Source of the DNA: Deltaproteobacteria bacterium
GTDB taxonomy: Bacteria > Desulfobacterota > DSM-4660 > Desulfatiglandales > Desulfatiglandaceae
Reading direction: 5' to 3'
Assembly (NCBI GenBank): GCA_019307165.1
Contig: JAFDKD010000034.1
Coordinates: 1 to 20,873, forward strand
DNA length: 20,873 nucleotides
Position 1 is the stretch's first letter; every line of letters begins with the position of its first letter. Under the pieces are notes generated by a model. That model did not search any database. It saw only the letters and a list, made by a program, of their open reading frames with translations, and had not been told where the DNA came from. Below, in pieces: positions 7,149 to 15,518 of the stretch. A program made the position numbers and the translations under genes.

Positions 7149-7400
7149 ATGGATACGACGCGGCTATCAGAAAAGGGGCAGATTGTGATCCCCAAAAAAA
7201 TCAGGGCCTTTTATGGATGGGAACCCGGAATCGAGTTCTCGATAGAAGACCTTTCCGACGGTATCAAATTGAAACCTATCAAAGCTTTCGAAGAGACCAC
7301 CGTCGATGAGGTTATGGGCTGTATTCCCTATGAAGGCCCAAGAAAAACGCTGAAAGACATGAAAGCCGCCATCGCGAAAGGAGCCAAAGAGAGCCGGTGA
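7149..7400 (+). CDS. vapB: AbrB/MazE/SpoVT-type antitoxin (VapB-like)
   Basis: 83 aa from the ATG at 7149, placed seven bases or so after a GGAGGGGG ribosome site. The N-terminal half is a swapped-hairpin AbrB DNA-binding domain with the signature SEKGQIVIPKKIR (about 7-19). The C-terminal part (about 45-83) is charged and is where antitoxins of this kind wrap their toxin. It should dimerise, bind its own promoter and neutralise the PIN-domain toxin encoded next. Its stop overlaps the toxin start by four bases (GTGA), so the two are translationally coupled. A frame extending upstream to 7095 lacks a ribosome site and runs through the operator, so it was not used. Confidence 0.9.
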   Translation: MDTTRLSEKGQIVIPKKIRAFYGWEPGIEFSIEDLSDGIKLKPIKAFEETTVDEVMGCIPYEGPRKTLKDMKAAIAKGAKESR

Positions 7401-7786
7401 TCGCCCTTGACACGAATATCCTTGTCAGACTTTTGACAGCTGATAATCCGGCCCAGGCAAAACGCGTGGCCAAACTGATTGAAGGCGATGACATTTTCAT
7501 TCCAAAAACGGTGGTTCTGGAAACCGAGTGGGTTTTGCGCCACGCATACGGCATCGCTAAGAACACCCTGATTTCAGCCTTCCGCAAGCTGTTCGGACTT
7601 CAGAATTTGACCCTCGAAGATCCCAAAACCGTCCTCCTCGCCCTTTCCTGGCACGAAGAGGGACTTGATTTTGCCGACGCCCTCCATCTCGCCTCGAGCT
7701 TTAAGGCAACGAGATTTGCCACATTCGATAAAGCATTGAGAAAAAGAGCATCCAAAGTCACTTCTATGGATGTATTCAACCCCTGA
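7397..7786 (+). CDS. vapC: PIN-domain toxin (VapC-like ribonuclease)
   Basis: 129 aa, starting at a GTG that overlaps the antitoxin stop. The PIN-domain acidic residues are present: Asp5 in ALDTN, Glu42 in LETEWVL, Asp94 in DFADALHLA and Asp111 in TFDKAL. These coordinate Mg or Mn for RNA cleavage. VapC toxins cut tRNA or rRNA and arrest translation when the antitoxin is degraded; the target of this one is unknown. The full set of catalytic residues and usual length suggest it is functional. It lies 24 bp before the left end of an insertion element, which has not interrupted it. Confidence 0.92.
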   Translation: MIALDTNILVRLLTADNPAQAKRVAKLIEGDDIFIPKTVVLETEWVLRHAYGIAKNTLISAFRKLFGLQNLTLEDPKTVLLALSWHEEGLDFADALHLASSFKATRFATFDKALRKRASKVTSMDVFNP

Positions 7787-7809
7787 GCTTTGTTCTGTGA
7801 GAATGTGAA

Positions 7810-7829
7810 GGGTGTCAGGTCTCAACATT
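7810..7829 (+). repeat. Left terminal inverted repeat of the insertion element
   Basis: GGGTGTCAGGTCTCAACATT, the exact reverse complement of 8787-8806. TGTCA (7813-7817) can also pair with TGACA (7830-7834), giving a small hairpin at this end. Confidence 0.9.
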
Positions 7830-7885
7830 TGACAACTGGAAGTAAAGATGATACAAACGGAAAAAATTGAATTGGATTTATTCAC

Positions 7886-8794
7886 ATGGGACGCCCACTT
7901 CGCATCCAGTATCCTGGGGCCTGGTATCACATCACATCCCGAGGAAATGAAAGAAAGGCCATCTTCAATAGTAAAGGAGATAGAGAGAGATTCCTTTCCT
8001 ATCTCGAATCGGCCCATGATCGCTATGGAGCCCTGATTCATGTCTATTGTTTGATGAAAAACCACTATCATCTTCTCCTTGAAACCCCAAGGTCCAATCT
8101 CTCACAAATCCTTCATCACATAAACGGCGCATATACAAACTACTTCAACGCTAAGAGAAAGCGTGCGGGTCACTTGTTTCAGGGGAGATACAAAGCCATT
8201 CTTGTGGATAAAGATGCTTATTGCCGGGAGTTATCCCGGTATATTCATCTCAATCCGGTGAGAGCGGGCATCGCACACAGCGCATCGGAGTATCCATGGT
8301 CAAGCTATGGGTATTATATCGGTGTGAAGAGACGGCCTCAATGGCTTATAATTGAGAGGGTGCTTGAATATTTTGATAATGACGTCAAAGAAGCCTCCAA
8401 ATATTACCGGCTATTTGTAGAGGAGAATTTGGGGGAAAAGATGTCAAGTCCCCTTAAGGATGTTTTTGCCTCATCATTTTTGGGTAGTGAGGAGTTTATT
8501 GATTGGGCCAAAGAGAAATGGATTGGGTTTAAGAACGCGGACGTACGTAACATACCAGTCTTGAAAAAACTCAAGGGTGCTCCTTCTTTGGAGCAAATTG
8601 ATCAAACGGTCGGCTCAATAATTAACCGACAAAATCCATTGCATAAGAAGTTCTGTCTATACATAAGCCAAAGAAATGCCGGTTATAGACTCAAGGACAT
8701 TGCTGCTTATTACAATATGAGGGGGTCTGCGGTGAGACCGAGCGAAGAACTTAAAAAAAAGATTGAAAGAGATTTTAAATGTGTTGAATGTTGA
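7886..8794 (+). CDS. IS200-like / REP-associated Y1 transposase
   Basis: 302 aa. The N-terminal Y1_Tnp domain starts GRPLRIQYPGAWYHITSRGN. The metal-binding pair of histidines is in CLMKNHYHLLLE (His60, His62), a HYH version of HUH. The segment GHLFQGRYKAILVD and then YCRELSRYIHLNPVRAG (112-128) is typical of REP-associated transposases; the catalytic tyrosine is probably Tyr112 or Tyr119. The C-terminal ~150 residues form a helical extension that includes a HTH-like part (YRLKDIAAYYNMRGSAV). Such enzymes cut and join single-stranded DNA at hairpins. The TGA stop falls inside the right terminal repeat, so gene and element end together. The frame is intact and may be active. Composition is more AT-rich than its neighbours, consistent with acquisition. 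Confidence 0.93.
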   Translation: MGRPLRIQYPGAWYHITSRGNERKAIFNSKGDRERFLSYLESAHDRYGALIHVYCLMKNHYHLLLETPRSNLSQILHHINGAYTNYFNAKRKRAGHLFQGRYKAILVDKDAYCRELSRYIHLNPVRAGIAHSASEYPWSSYGYYIGVKRRPQWLIIERVLEYFDNDVKEASKYYRLFVEENLGEKMSSPLKDVFASSFLGSEEFIDWAKEKWIGFKNADVRNIPVLKKLKGAPSLEQIDQTVGSIINRQNPLHKKFCLYISQRNAGYRLKDIAAYYNMRGSAVRPSEELKKKIERDFKCVEC

Positions 8795-8806
8795 GACCTG
8801 ACACCC
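8787..8806 (-). repeat. Right terminal inverted repeat of the insertion element
   Basis: AATGTTGAGACCTGACACCC, perfect reverse complement of the left end. It contains the transposase stop codon (8792-8794). Confidence 0.9.
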
Positions 8807-8974
8807 ATAATGTTCTCAGATCAGGATTTACCCGCTTTTGTTACAGAGTGCTTTTCCAGACATAATCAATGCCCCGACCCCAACTCACAACCTTACAATC
8901 TACTGCAATCCTCCTGTGCGTATCACCGGCTTCTATGCCTGGGATCGGTATAATCAGTTATTTCTCCGATCATC

Positions 8975-10399
8975 TCAAACAGAACGGACCCATTCCTGAT
9001 AACCACAGGTGGCTGACAGGGCCTTTGCGGCTCTTTCAAAGGAGGGGAATGCCGGCAAACCGGCTATGGTAAATTCCTTCATTGCGCCGGCCGCCCTGGA
9101 GGCATAAGGCGGCACCATGAAGATGGGCAGATTCAGCTTGTCCCTCAACCGACAGAGCGCTTCGATATATTGTTGCCTGAATTCCGCATCCATAAACGGC
9201 AGGTATGACATGGTAATGACTGCATCGACCTCGCCGGCCATGAGTTCAATGCATGTTGTGCAAATGGTGAAGGCCACATCTCGGGGAAGCCATACCACAT
9301 CGAGCGGGTTACTGACGCCCGAGAAGGGGGGCAGGTACGGCTTTAAAAAATCTTTGAGGCGTTTTTTCAGTGCGGGACTGAACGGTTGAACCTCCAAACC
9401 CAGGGCTTCGCATGCGTCGGCGGCAGATATGCCTCCCCCTCCCGCCTCGGCCATTATTCCCACTTTTTTGCCCTTGGGAGAGAGGGGCGACGAAAATGAA
9501 ACGGCCATGTCCACCAGTTCCTCGAATCCTTCCGCCATTACGATTCCCGATCTTCGCGCCGCGCCGCGCCATATTTCCCGATTTCCCGCAATTGAGCCTG
9601 TATGGGACATAGCGGCCCTTGTCCCTGCCCGGCTAAACCCTGATTTCCAGATAACAATGGGTTTCGCGGTCCCTACTTTCGAGGCCATTTCAAAGAATTC
9701 ATTTCCCCTGCCGACATTTTCCGCATAGGCGCAGATTACCTTTGTTTTGGGATCACCGCCAAAATGAGAAACATAGTCGAAGAGATCCAGGTCGGCCTGA
9801 TTTCCGCTGCTGATTGCAGCGCTCAATCTCAACCCCCTGGCAGTGCCCCCTGTAATGAAATTCTCGCTTGCCCATCCGCTTTGCCCGCAGAAAGCCACGC
9901 TTCCCGCTTCCAGATCCGCCTCATCAAGTTCAACAATGGTATTCAACCGCATGTCCGGAGAAAAAATACCCATGCAGTTGGGTCCCACCACCCTCATTCC
10001 TTCAGATCGGACTGCTTTGATCATTCGCTCTTGCAGCGTCCTTCCCTCTTCCCCCAGTTCGGCAAAGCCGGCCGCATGTATGACTGCAAATTTGATCCCT
10101 TTTCGGGCGCACTCAACCAGGACGCTTTCCACAGCGGCCGCGGGAATAGCGATGATTATCATATCCACCGGTTCATCCATATCTGAGAGTGACGCATAAC
10201 ACTTAATCCCATTCAACTCTTTTGAGCTTCTGCTGATAGGATATTTCTTGCCGAGATAGCCATGTTCATTGACTCTCCACCAGATAAACCCTCCGCCTCT
10301 CGTAGAATCGGCCGAAGCCCCCAGGACTGCCAGAGAGCGAGGCCTGAATAGGCGATCGAGGCCCGTGTTTTTTTTGCCTGTCCGCTCTTGTTCTTTCAC
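8975..10399 (-). CDS. CoA-binding acyl-CoA ligase (NDP-forming) alpha subunit
   Basis: 474 aa from a GTG at 10399 with AGGAGA five bases upstream; an in-frame ATG at 10456 would overlap the DUF456 gene and lacks a good site. The N-terminal CoA-binding Rossmann domain has RPRSLAVLGASADSTRGGG (20-37). Two flavodoxin-like ligase-CoA domains follow, with VGPNCMGIFSP (138-148), CGQSGWASE (171-179) and the phosphohistidine motif RAAMSHTGSIAGN (His266). These define the alpha subunit of ADP-forming acetyl-CoA synthetase-like enzymes, which interconvert acyl-CoA + ADP + Pi with acid + ATP + CoA. The ATP-grasp beta domain is absent, and no beta-subunit gene is in view, so a partner must be encoded elsewhere. 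It is last in a leftward run after DUF456 (16-bp gap). Acyl substrate unknown. Confidence 0.9.
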   Translation of the reverse strand: MKEQERTGKKNTGLDRLFRPRSLAVLGASADSTRGGGFIWWRVNEHGYLGKKYPISRSSKELNGIKCYASLSDMDEPVDMIIIAIPAAAVESVLVECARKGIKFAVIHAAGFAELGEEGRTLQERMIKAVRSEGMRVVGPNCMGIFSPDMRLNTIVELDEADLEAGSVAFCGQSGWASENFITGGTARGLRLSAAISSGNQADLDLFDYVSHFGGDPKTKVICAYAENVGRGNEFFEMASKVGTAKPIVIWKSGFSRAGTRAAMSHTGSIAGNREIWRGAARRSGIVMAEGFEELVDMAVSFSSPLSPKGKKVGIMAEAGGGGISAADACEALGLEVQPFSPALKKRLKDFLKPYLPPFSGVSNPLDVVWLPRDVAFTICTTCIELMAGEVDAVITMSYLPFMDAEFRQQYIEALCRLRDKLNLPIFMVPPYASRAAGAMKEFTIAGLPAFPSFERAAKALSATCGYQEWVRSV

Positions 10400-10415
10400 A
10401 ATATCTCCTTTACAT

Positions 10416-10907
10416 CTAAAAAAACCTTGCTGCCGCGAATACGCCCAGCATGGCAAATGACAATGCCAGCTTGCCGGCCATGCCCAGAATAAGACCCAGC
10501 CAAGCGCCGATCCCCGCCCAACCGGCCTGTTTGACGTTGCGTTGGTCCGAAAGCTCGCCGATGACGGCCCCGATAAAGGGCCCCAGAAAAATCCCGGGCA
10601 ACCCGAAAAAGATGCCGACCACAGCGCCCAGGGCGGCGCCGATCACGGCGCGCTTCCCGGCGCCGAACCGTTTGGCGCCGAATGCGCCGGCGGCGAAATC
10701 GATGGCATGGGCAAGCAATGCCAGTGCCCCGAGAATGACCAGGGTAACGCCGCCCACATAGGCAAAGCCCTCGGCCCATGCAGCGGCCAGCAAGCCCAAA
10801 AAAACCAAAACCGGCCCGGGGAGGGCCGGCAGGACAATACCCGCGAGGCCTCCCGCAACCAGCAGGACCGCCACGACCCACAAGACAATGGGGATATATT
10901 CATGCAT
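10416..10907 (-). CDS. DUF456 family small membrane protein
   Basis: 163 aa, very hydrophobic and rich in Gly/Ala. Hydrophobic segments occur at about 5-27, 30-46, 50-75 and, separated by a short basic stretch (AKRFGAGKR), at about 86-118 and 132-160. The motif LPGPVLVFLGLL near the start and GLPGIFLGPFIGAVIGE in the middle are typical of DUF456. Function is unknown in the family. The start codon overlaps the end of the upstream rmlD-like gene by eight bases, and the CoA-ligase gene begins 16 bases after its stop, so the three are probably one operon. Confidence 0.85.
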   Translation of the reverse strand: MHEYIPIVLWVVAVLLVAGGLAGIVLPALPGPVLVFLGLLAAAWAEGFAYVGGVTLVILGALALLAHAIDFAAGAFGAKRFGAGKRAVIGAALGAVVGIFFGLPGIFLGPFIGAVIGELSDQRNVKQAGWAGIGAWLGLILGMAGKLALSFAMLGVFAAARFF

Positions 10908-11769
10908 GATCCGATCCCAGGACGTGTTGCCTGACCGCGTCCTTCCAGTGAGGAATGTCGATATTCAGTCGTCCGCAAAGGCGTTCATTGGACATGGGCG
11001 TAAACAACGGCCGTTCGGCCTTGCTCCGAAACGCGCTCATGGGCACGGGCATGACGACGTTTTCCAGATGCAGCAACTCGAGGACATATCGCGCCCATTC
11101 GTATCGTGACGCATAGCCGCTGTTCGTCAGATGATACAGCCCACGCAAGCCGTGTTGGACGGCCCGCAGTGTCACATCCACAATATTATCGACGCCGGTG
11201 GGAATGGACGCCTCGTCGCTGCTGACGCGCAGGACCCTGTTATCGGCGGCCCATCCCCTCAACTTGGTTATGAAGTTCTGCGCGCCCTCCCCGAAGACCC
11301 AGCTCGGGCGAAAAACCAGGAATTCACCGGCGCAGTCGCAAACGGCCCGTTCCCCGTCCAGTTTGCTCCGGCCGTACACGTTGAGAGGGTTTACCGCATC
11401 GTCTTCATCATAGATATCGTGCTTCTTTCCATCAAACACGTAATCCGTACCATAATGTACCATGAGGATATTGTTGGCCCTGCACAATTTCGATAGGGCC
11501 CGGACGGCCTTGTGGTTTACCGCATCGGCAAGATCGGCATTGGCTTCGGCGTCATCCACCGCATTGTAGGCCGCGCAGTTGACGAGCACCGTGGGTTCGC
11601 AGGCAGCCAGGGCCTTTTCCATGTGCCGAGCATCGGTAATATTGCACACCTGCTCTTCCGGAGCTAAAAAAGGGATGCCGTCAGCGGCCAAACGGGCCTT
11701 GAACGCCTTCCCCAACTGACCGCCCGAACCGAGGATCAGGAATGACTGGTCGTGCATGATAAGCCCCAT
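10900..11769 (-). CDS. RmlD-like dTDP-4-dehydrorhamnose reductase / NAD(P)-dependent sugar reductase
   Basis: 289 aa (285 if the ATG at 11757 is used; neither start has a strong ribosome site, and GGGG before the second is slightly better placed). An extended SDR fold with the nucleotide-binding loop GSGGQLG (14-20), the NCAAYNAVDDAE segment (64-75) characteristic of RmlD, HYGTDYVFDG (105-114) and the catalytic YGRSK (Tyr132, Lys136). RmlD reduces dTDP-4-dehydro-L-rhamnose to dTDP-L-rhamnose for surface polysaccharides. The other rhamnose genes (rmlA, B, C) are not nearby, so a different activated sugar is possible. It is the first gene of a leftward set with DUF456 and the CoA ligase. Family assignment is strong, exact substrate is not. 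Confidence 0.85.
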   Translation of the reverse strand: MGLIMHDQSFLILGSGGQLGKAFKARLAADGIPFLAPEEQVCNITDARHMEKALAACEPTVLVNCAAYNAVDDAEANADLADAVNHKAVRALSKLCRANNILMVHYGTDYVFDGKKHDIYDEDDAVNPLNVYGRSKLDGERAVCDCAGEFLVFRPSWVFGEGAQNFITKLRGWAADNRVLRVSSDEASIPTGVDNIVDVTLRAVQHGLRGLYHLTNSGYASRYEWARYVLELLHLENVVMPVPMSAFRSKAERPLFTPMSNERLCGRLNIDIPHWKDAVRQHVLGSDHA

Positions 11770-11777
11770 AAAGGTGA

Positions 11778-11808
11778 TTTAGAATTTCAAATTTAGAATT
11801 TAGAATTT
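11778..11808. repeat. AT-rich TTTAGAATTT repeats upstream of the rmlD-like gene
   Basis: TTTAGAATTT occurs at 11778-11787, 11792-11801 and 11799-11808 (the last two overlap by three bases). It lies immediately upstream of the leftward rmlD-like start and may contain its promoter, though no clear -35/-10 pair stands out. Confidence 0.65.
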
Positions 11809-11946
11809 CCGACTTCTTGCCGCGGCGTAGCTCGTCGGAGCGAAGCCGGGTCTATTTTTGATTTTTAATTTTCGAATTATGGAAAGTTGGACATTTTATT
11901 TAGAAAACCACTAGGACCAACCTGTTCAAATCCCTTTTCCGTCATC

Positions 11947-12000
11947 CCCGCGCAGGCGGGGATCCAGCCCCCCGTTTGCCTGGATCCCCGCCTGCGCGGG
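11947..12000. repeat. Perfect 21-bp inverted repeat, CCCCGCGCAGGCGGGG type
   Basis: The arms 11947-11967 and 11980-12000 are exact reverse complements around a 12-base loop. Each arm also folds alone (CCCCGC-GCAG-GCGGGG at 11946-11961), so the DNA or RNA could adopt one long hairpin or two small ones. A partial third copy (CCCGTCGCTTTTTGGCGGGGAATGACA) follows at about 12009-12035. This resembles the widespread GTCATTCCCGCG-type intergenic repeats. Confidence 0.85.
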
Positions 12001-12116
12001 TCGGAGATCCCGTCGCTTTTTGGCGGGGAATGACAAATGACGTGTCGCATATGTATGTACAAAAAAACGACTTCGGTTGAAATCAACTTAAGCTTGATTC
12101 ATAGATTGAAATTTGA

Positions 12117-12196
12117 GCCCCCTTCGAGGGGGCATCCTGATGCCGGTCGTAGCGAAGCGGAGATCCCGCCTAAAAGGCGGGGACCCGCGAAGCGGG
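12117..12196. repeat. Cluster of three GC hairpins after the MaoC-like gene
   Basis: GCCCCC-TTCGA-GGGGGC (12117-12133), CCCGCC-TAAAA-GGCGGG (12165-12181) and CCCGC-GAA-GCGGG (12184-12196) lie just downstream of the leftward MaoC-like stop. They may terminate its transcript, but no clear U-tract follows on that strand. Confidence 0.6.
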
Positions 12197-12213
12197 GCTC
12201 TGCGGGAGGAGAC

Positions 12214-13053
12214 TCACTCCCCTTCCGCCTGTCTGAGGCGTACGATGGCCGTGTGCTTTATGGCCGCAACCGCATGGTTTCCGGCGTCGAAAACCGCAAG
12301 ATCCAGATCCACCATATCGTGCCCCTTTTTTTGAAACGAGCGGACGATGCGTCCGCGGATATCCAGCTTTTCTCCTGCCTTCGGAACGGCAAAAGTATCC
12401 AGTTCGCTTTTGACATGTATCCAGGGACCGAGATCCACGTTTCTCATAAGGATCTGGTTGGCCTGCGCCAGCAGGTAGGCCGGGTGGTACGGCGCCCCGG
12501 GACCCGAATAAATGCCCAGGTTATCGAGATAATCCTGCCGCGCCCTGTTCTCGGCATCGGCGCCGGTTTCACAAAACGTTACGGACCCGAGGGTCCCGGC
12601 CGGCCCGAGGTGCTCGACAGATGGTGTCAGCCGAAGTTCCGCAGGCGGAAGTTCTCTTTTAGGATAGTCGGCTGAGAGAGGGGCGTTGCGCGCCCCCCCT
12701 GAAAGCCGGGCCAGACCCACGGCGCAAAGGAGACCGTCATGGTTCGTGACTTGGATTTCGAGTTCGTCGCCCCCTTCTCCTACCGCCTCGGACTTGACCC
12801 TCACCCGTTCCCCCGCGTAAATCGGTTTGATAAACGTGGCCCGAATGAATCCGCGATCAAACCACCCGCGCGCCCATTTCGCGACCACCGGATGGCTCAT
12901 GTAGGCAAAGACGGCGATTCCCGGAACCAGCCCTCCACTAAAACCGTACTGCCTGGCTACCTTGTCGTCGTGGATCTTGTTCGTCGAATCTTCAGCAAAA
13001 TTGAAGGCCTTGAATTCCACCGACGCCGCTCCTTTTCGCTCCTCAACATCCAT
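12214..13053 (-). CDS. MaoC-like double hot-dog dehydratase/thioesterase-family protein
   Basis: 279 aa from the ATG at 13053, which has GGAG nine bases upstream; a longer frame to 13128 adds a low-complexity N-terminus without a ribosome site. The N-terminal hot-dog domain has the MaoC signature NKIHDDKVARQYGFSGGLVPG (25-45), including Asp22 and His28 in the hydratase dyad region, then FIKPIYAGERV (74-84). A second, more divergent hot-dog half follows (about 150-279, with AYLLAQANQILMRN and KAGEKLDIRGRIV). MaoC-family proteins hydrate enoyl-CoA or act on acyl thioesters in fatty-acid or aromatic metabolism. Substrate cannot be told. It is divergent from groES, with a 240-bp spacer between them, and is followed by the hairpin cluster. 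Confidence 0.8.
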   Translation of the reverse strand: MDVEERKGAASVEFKAFNFAEDSTNKIHDDKVARQYGFSGGLVPGIAVFAYMSHPVVAKWARGWFDRGFIRATFIKPIYAGERVRVKSEAVGEGGDELEIQVTNHDGLLCAVGLARLSGGARNAPLSADYPKRELPPAELRLTPSVEHLGPAGTLGSVTFCETGADAENRARQDYLDNLGIYSGPGAPYHPAYLLAQANQILMRNVDLGPWIHVKSELDTFAVPKAGEKLDIRGRIVRSFQKKGHDMVDLDLAVFDAGNHAVAAIKHTAIVRLRQAEGE

Positions 13054-13128
13054 AGTTTTTTCTCCATTCCGCCACGGCCCGTAGACACAACCTCGCCCGG
13101 GTTGACGGGCGAAAACCGCTCGGCGCAC

Positions 13129-13156
13129 TTGACATCCGAAAAATGATGTTTAATTT
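13129..13156 (+). promoter_or_regulatory. Possible groES-groEL promoter
   Basis: TTGACA (13129-13134) is followed 16 bases later by TAATTT (13151-13156), only a fair -10. I see no CIRCE element (TTAGCACTC and its inverted partner) and no convincing sigma-32 CCCAT box in 13054-13293. A CGCAAAG heptamer is repeated 15 bp apart near 13208 and 13223. Start of transcription is unresolved. Confidence 0.3.
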
Positions 13157-13293
13157 TCTTTCGTAATTTTAATAATCTTTAGTCATATCGCCGAGTTATA
13201 TTATTTTCGCAAAGACAAGGTCGCAAAGGAAAGGTTACCTCATTCGGTCACAGAGTGAAAAAAAAAACAAACAGGAAAAGGAGGCCGTTAGTA

Positions 13294-13581
13294 ATGAAAA
13301 TTAAACCGTTGAACGACAGGGTACTGGTTGCCAGGATGGATGAGGAAGAAACGACGTCGGGCGGCATTATCATCCCGGACACAGCAAAGGAAAAGCCCCA
13401 GGAAGGCAAGGTGATCGCGGCGGGTCCAGGCAAAGTGGACGACAACGGGGAGCGAGTTCCCATGGAAGTCAAGGCGGGCGACAAGATATTGTTCGGCAAA
13501 TATGCGGGCAATGAAATCAATATCGACGGCGTGGAACACACGATCATGCGCGAAGACGACATTCTTGGAATCATCAAGTAA
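13294..13581 (+). CDS. groES: Co-chaperonin GroES (Cpn10)
   Basis: 95 aa, the standard length. It begins [14 protein letters not shown], has the mobile-loop region [24 protein letters not shown] (24-47), the GPGK turn, and ends EDDILGIIK. It forms the heptameric lid of the GroEL folding chamber in the cytoplasm. The ATG at 13294 follows an AAAGGAGG site; a longer frame from 13255 starts with a lysine-rich stretch translated from the leader and is not real. groEL follows 21 bases after its stop, in the same operon. Confidence 0.98.
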   Translation: MKIKPLNDRVLVARMDEEETTSGGIIIPDTAKEKPQEGKVIAAGPGKVDDNGERVPMEVKAGDKILFGKYAGNEINIDGVEHTIMREDDILGIIK

Positions 13582-13599
13582 AGCTTTGGGAGGGTTTGA

Positions 13600-15225
<1,626 letters not shown>

Positions 15226-15245
15226 TCCCGAACTTTGGAAACCCA

Positions 15246-15285
15246 CCGCCGGACAGGCTATTGTGATTCGCCTGTCCGGCGGTTT
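15246..15285 (+). terminator. Rho-independent terminator of groES-groEL
   Basis: A perfect 13-bp GC-rich stem pairs 15246-15258 (CCGCCGGACAGGC) with 15270-15282 (GCCTGTCCGGCGG) around an 11-base loop, followed by TTTAACTT. Confidence 0.9.
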
Positions 15286-15302
15286 AACTTGTATCCATCA
15301 AA

Positions 15303-15371
15303 ACAGGTTCCCCGTTCCGGGTTCACGGTTCCCGGTTGGGGTTTCTTTTAACCCTGAACCTTTGAACCTTA
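15303..15371. repeat. GGTTC/GAACC intergenic repeat, copy A
   Basis: A run of GGTTC-containing heptamers (GGTTCCCCGTTCCGGGTTCA, then CGGTTCCCGGTTGG) faces AACCCTGAACC/TTGAACC units across a TTTCTTTT linker, an inverted-arm layout. It is a shorter relative of copies B and C. Confidence 0.75.
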
Positions 15372-15375
15372 TATA

Positions 15376-15488
15376 AAAGAGAATATCCAAATTCGATATT
15401 CGAATTAAAAGACCGGTTCCCGGTTGGTCTTTCTTTTAACCCTGAACCTCTGAACCTCTGAACCTCTGAACCCTGAACCCCTGAAACC
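15376..15488. repeat. GGTTC/GAACC intergenic repeat, copy B
   Basis: Begins AAAAGAGAATATC, contains a palindromic AATTCGATATTCGAATT-like stretch, then GGTTCCCGGTTGGTCTTTCT and an 8-bp-period GAACCTCT tandem array. It closely matches copy C at 20656-20755 and ends about 14 bases before the moxR ribosome site. Confidence 0.85.
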
Positions 15489-15518
15489 ACATTCACTGAA
15501 GAGGAGGGACGCCCGTCC

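Larger units (their letters stand above)
7810..8806 (+). mobile_element. Insertion element with Y1/HUH transposase and 20-bp terminal inverted repeats
   Basis: A ~997-bp unit bounded by perfect 20-bp inverted repeats (7810-7829 and 8787-8806) holding one intact transposase gene. The left outer flank (TGTGAGAA) and right outer flank (read inward, TCTGAGAA) also resemble each other, so the boundaries could lie several bases outside. No convincing target duplication is seen. It is inserted after vapC without breaking a recognised gene. Confidence 0.75.
11770..12213. other. Repeat-rich non-coding spacer
   Basis: No credible gene in 444 bp. It holds an AT-rich TTTAGAATTT repeat, a 21-bp perfect inverted repeat and a cluster of GC hairpins, annotated separately. 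Between them (12030-12116) only a small perfect hairpin GTTGA-AA-TCAAC is visible. Confidence 0.65.

Noticed and set aside
7802..8813. AATGT on both sides of the insertion element as a target-site duplication
   Set aside because: The copies are at different distances from the terminal repeats (three and two bases), short, and HUH enzymes usually do not create duplications.
11820..11860. GC-rich stretch GGCGTAGCTCGTCGGAGCGA resembling part of a tRNA
   Set aside because: No full cloverleaf, anticodon arm or T-loop GTTCGAATC can be fitted; it is similar to intergenic repeat DNA at 12148-12160.
12037..12675. 212-codon plus-strand frame over the hairpin cluster and the MaoC-like gene end
   Set aside because: Its first part is translated palindromic repeat and its second part is antisense to a gene with clear MaoC motifs.
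15376..15488. Tandem GAACCTCT array considered as a CRISPR array
   Set aside because: Units are 8 bp with no unique spacers and no cas genes are in the window.
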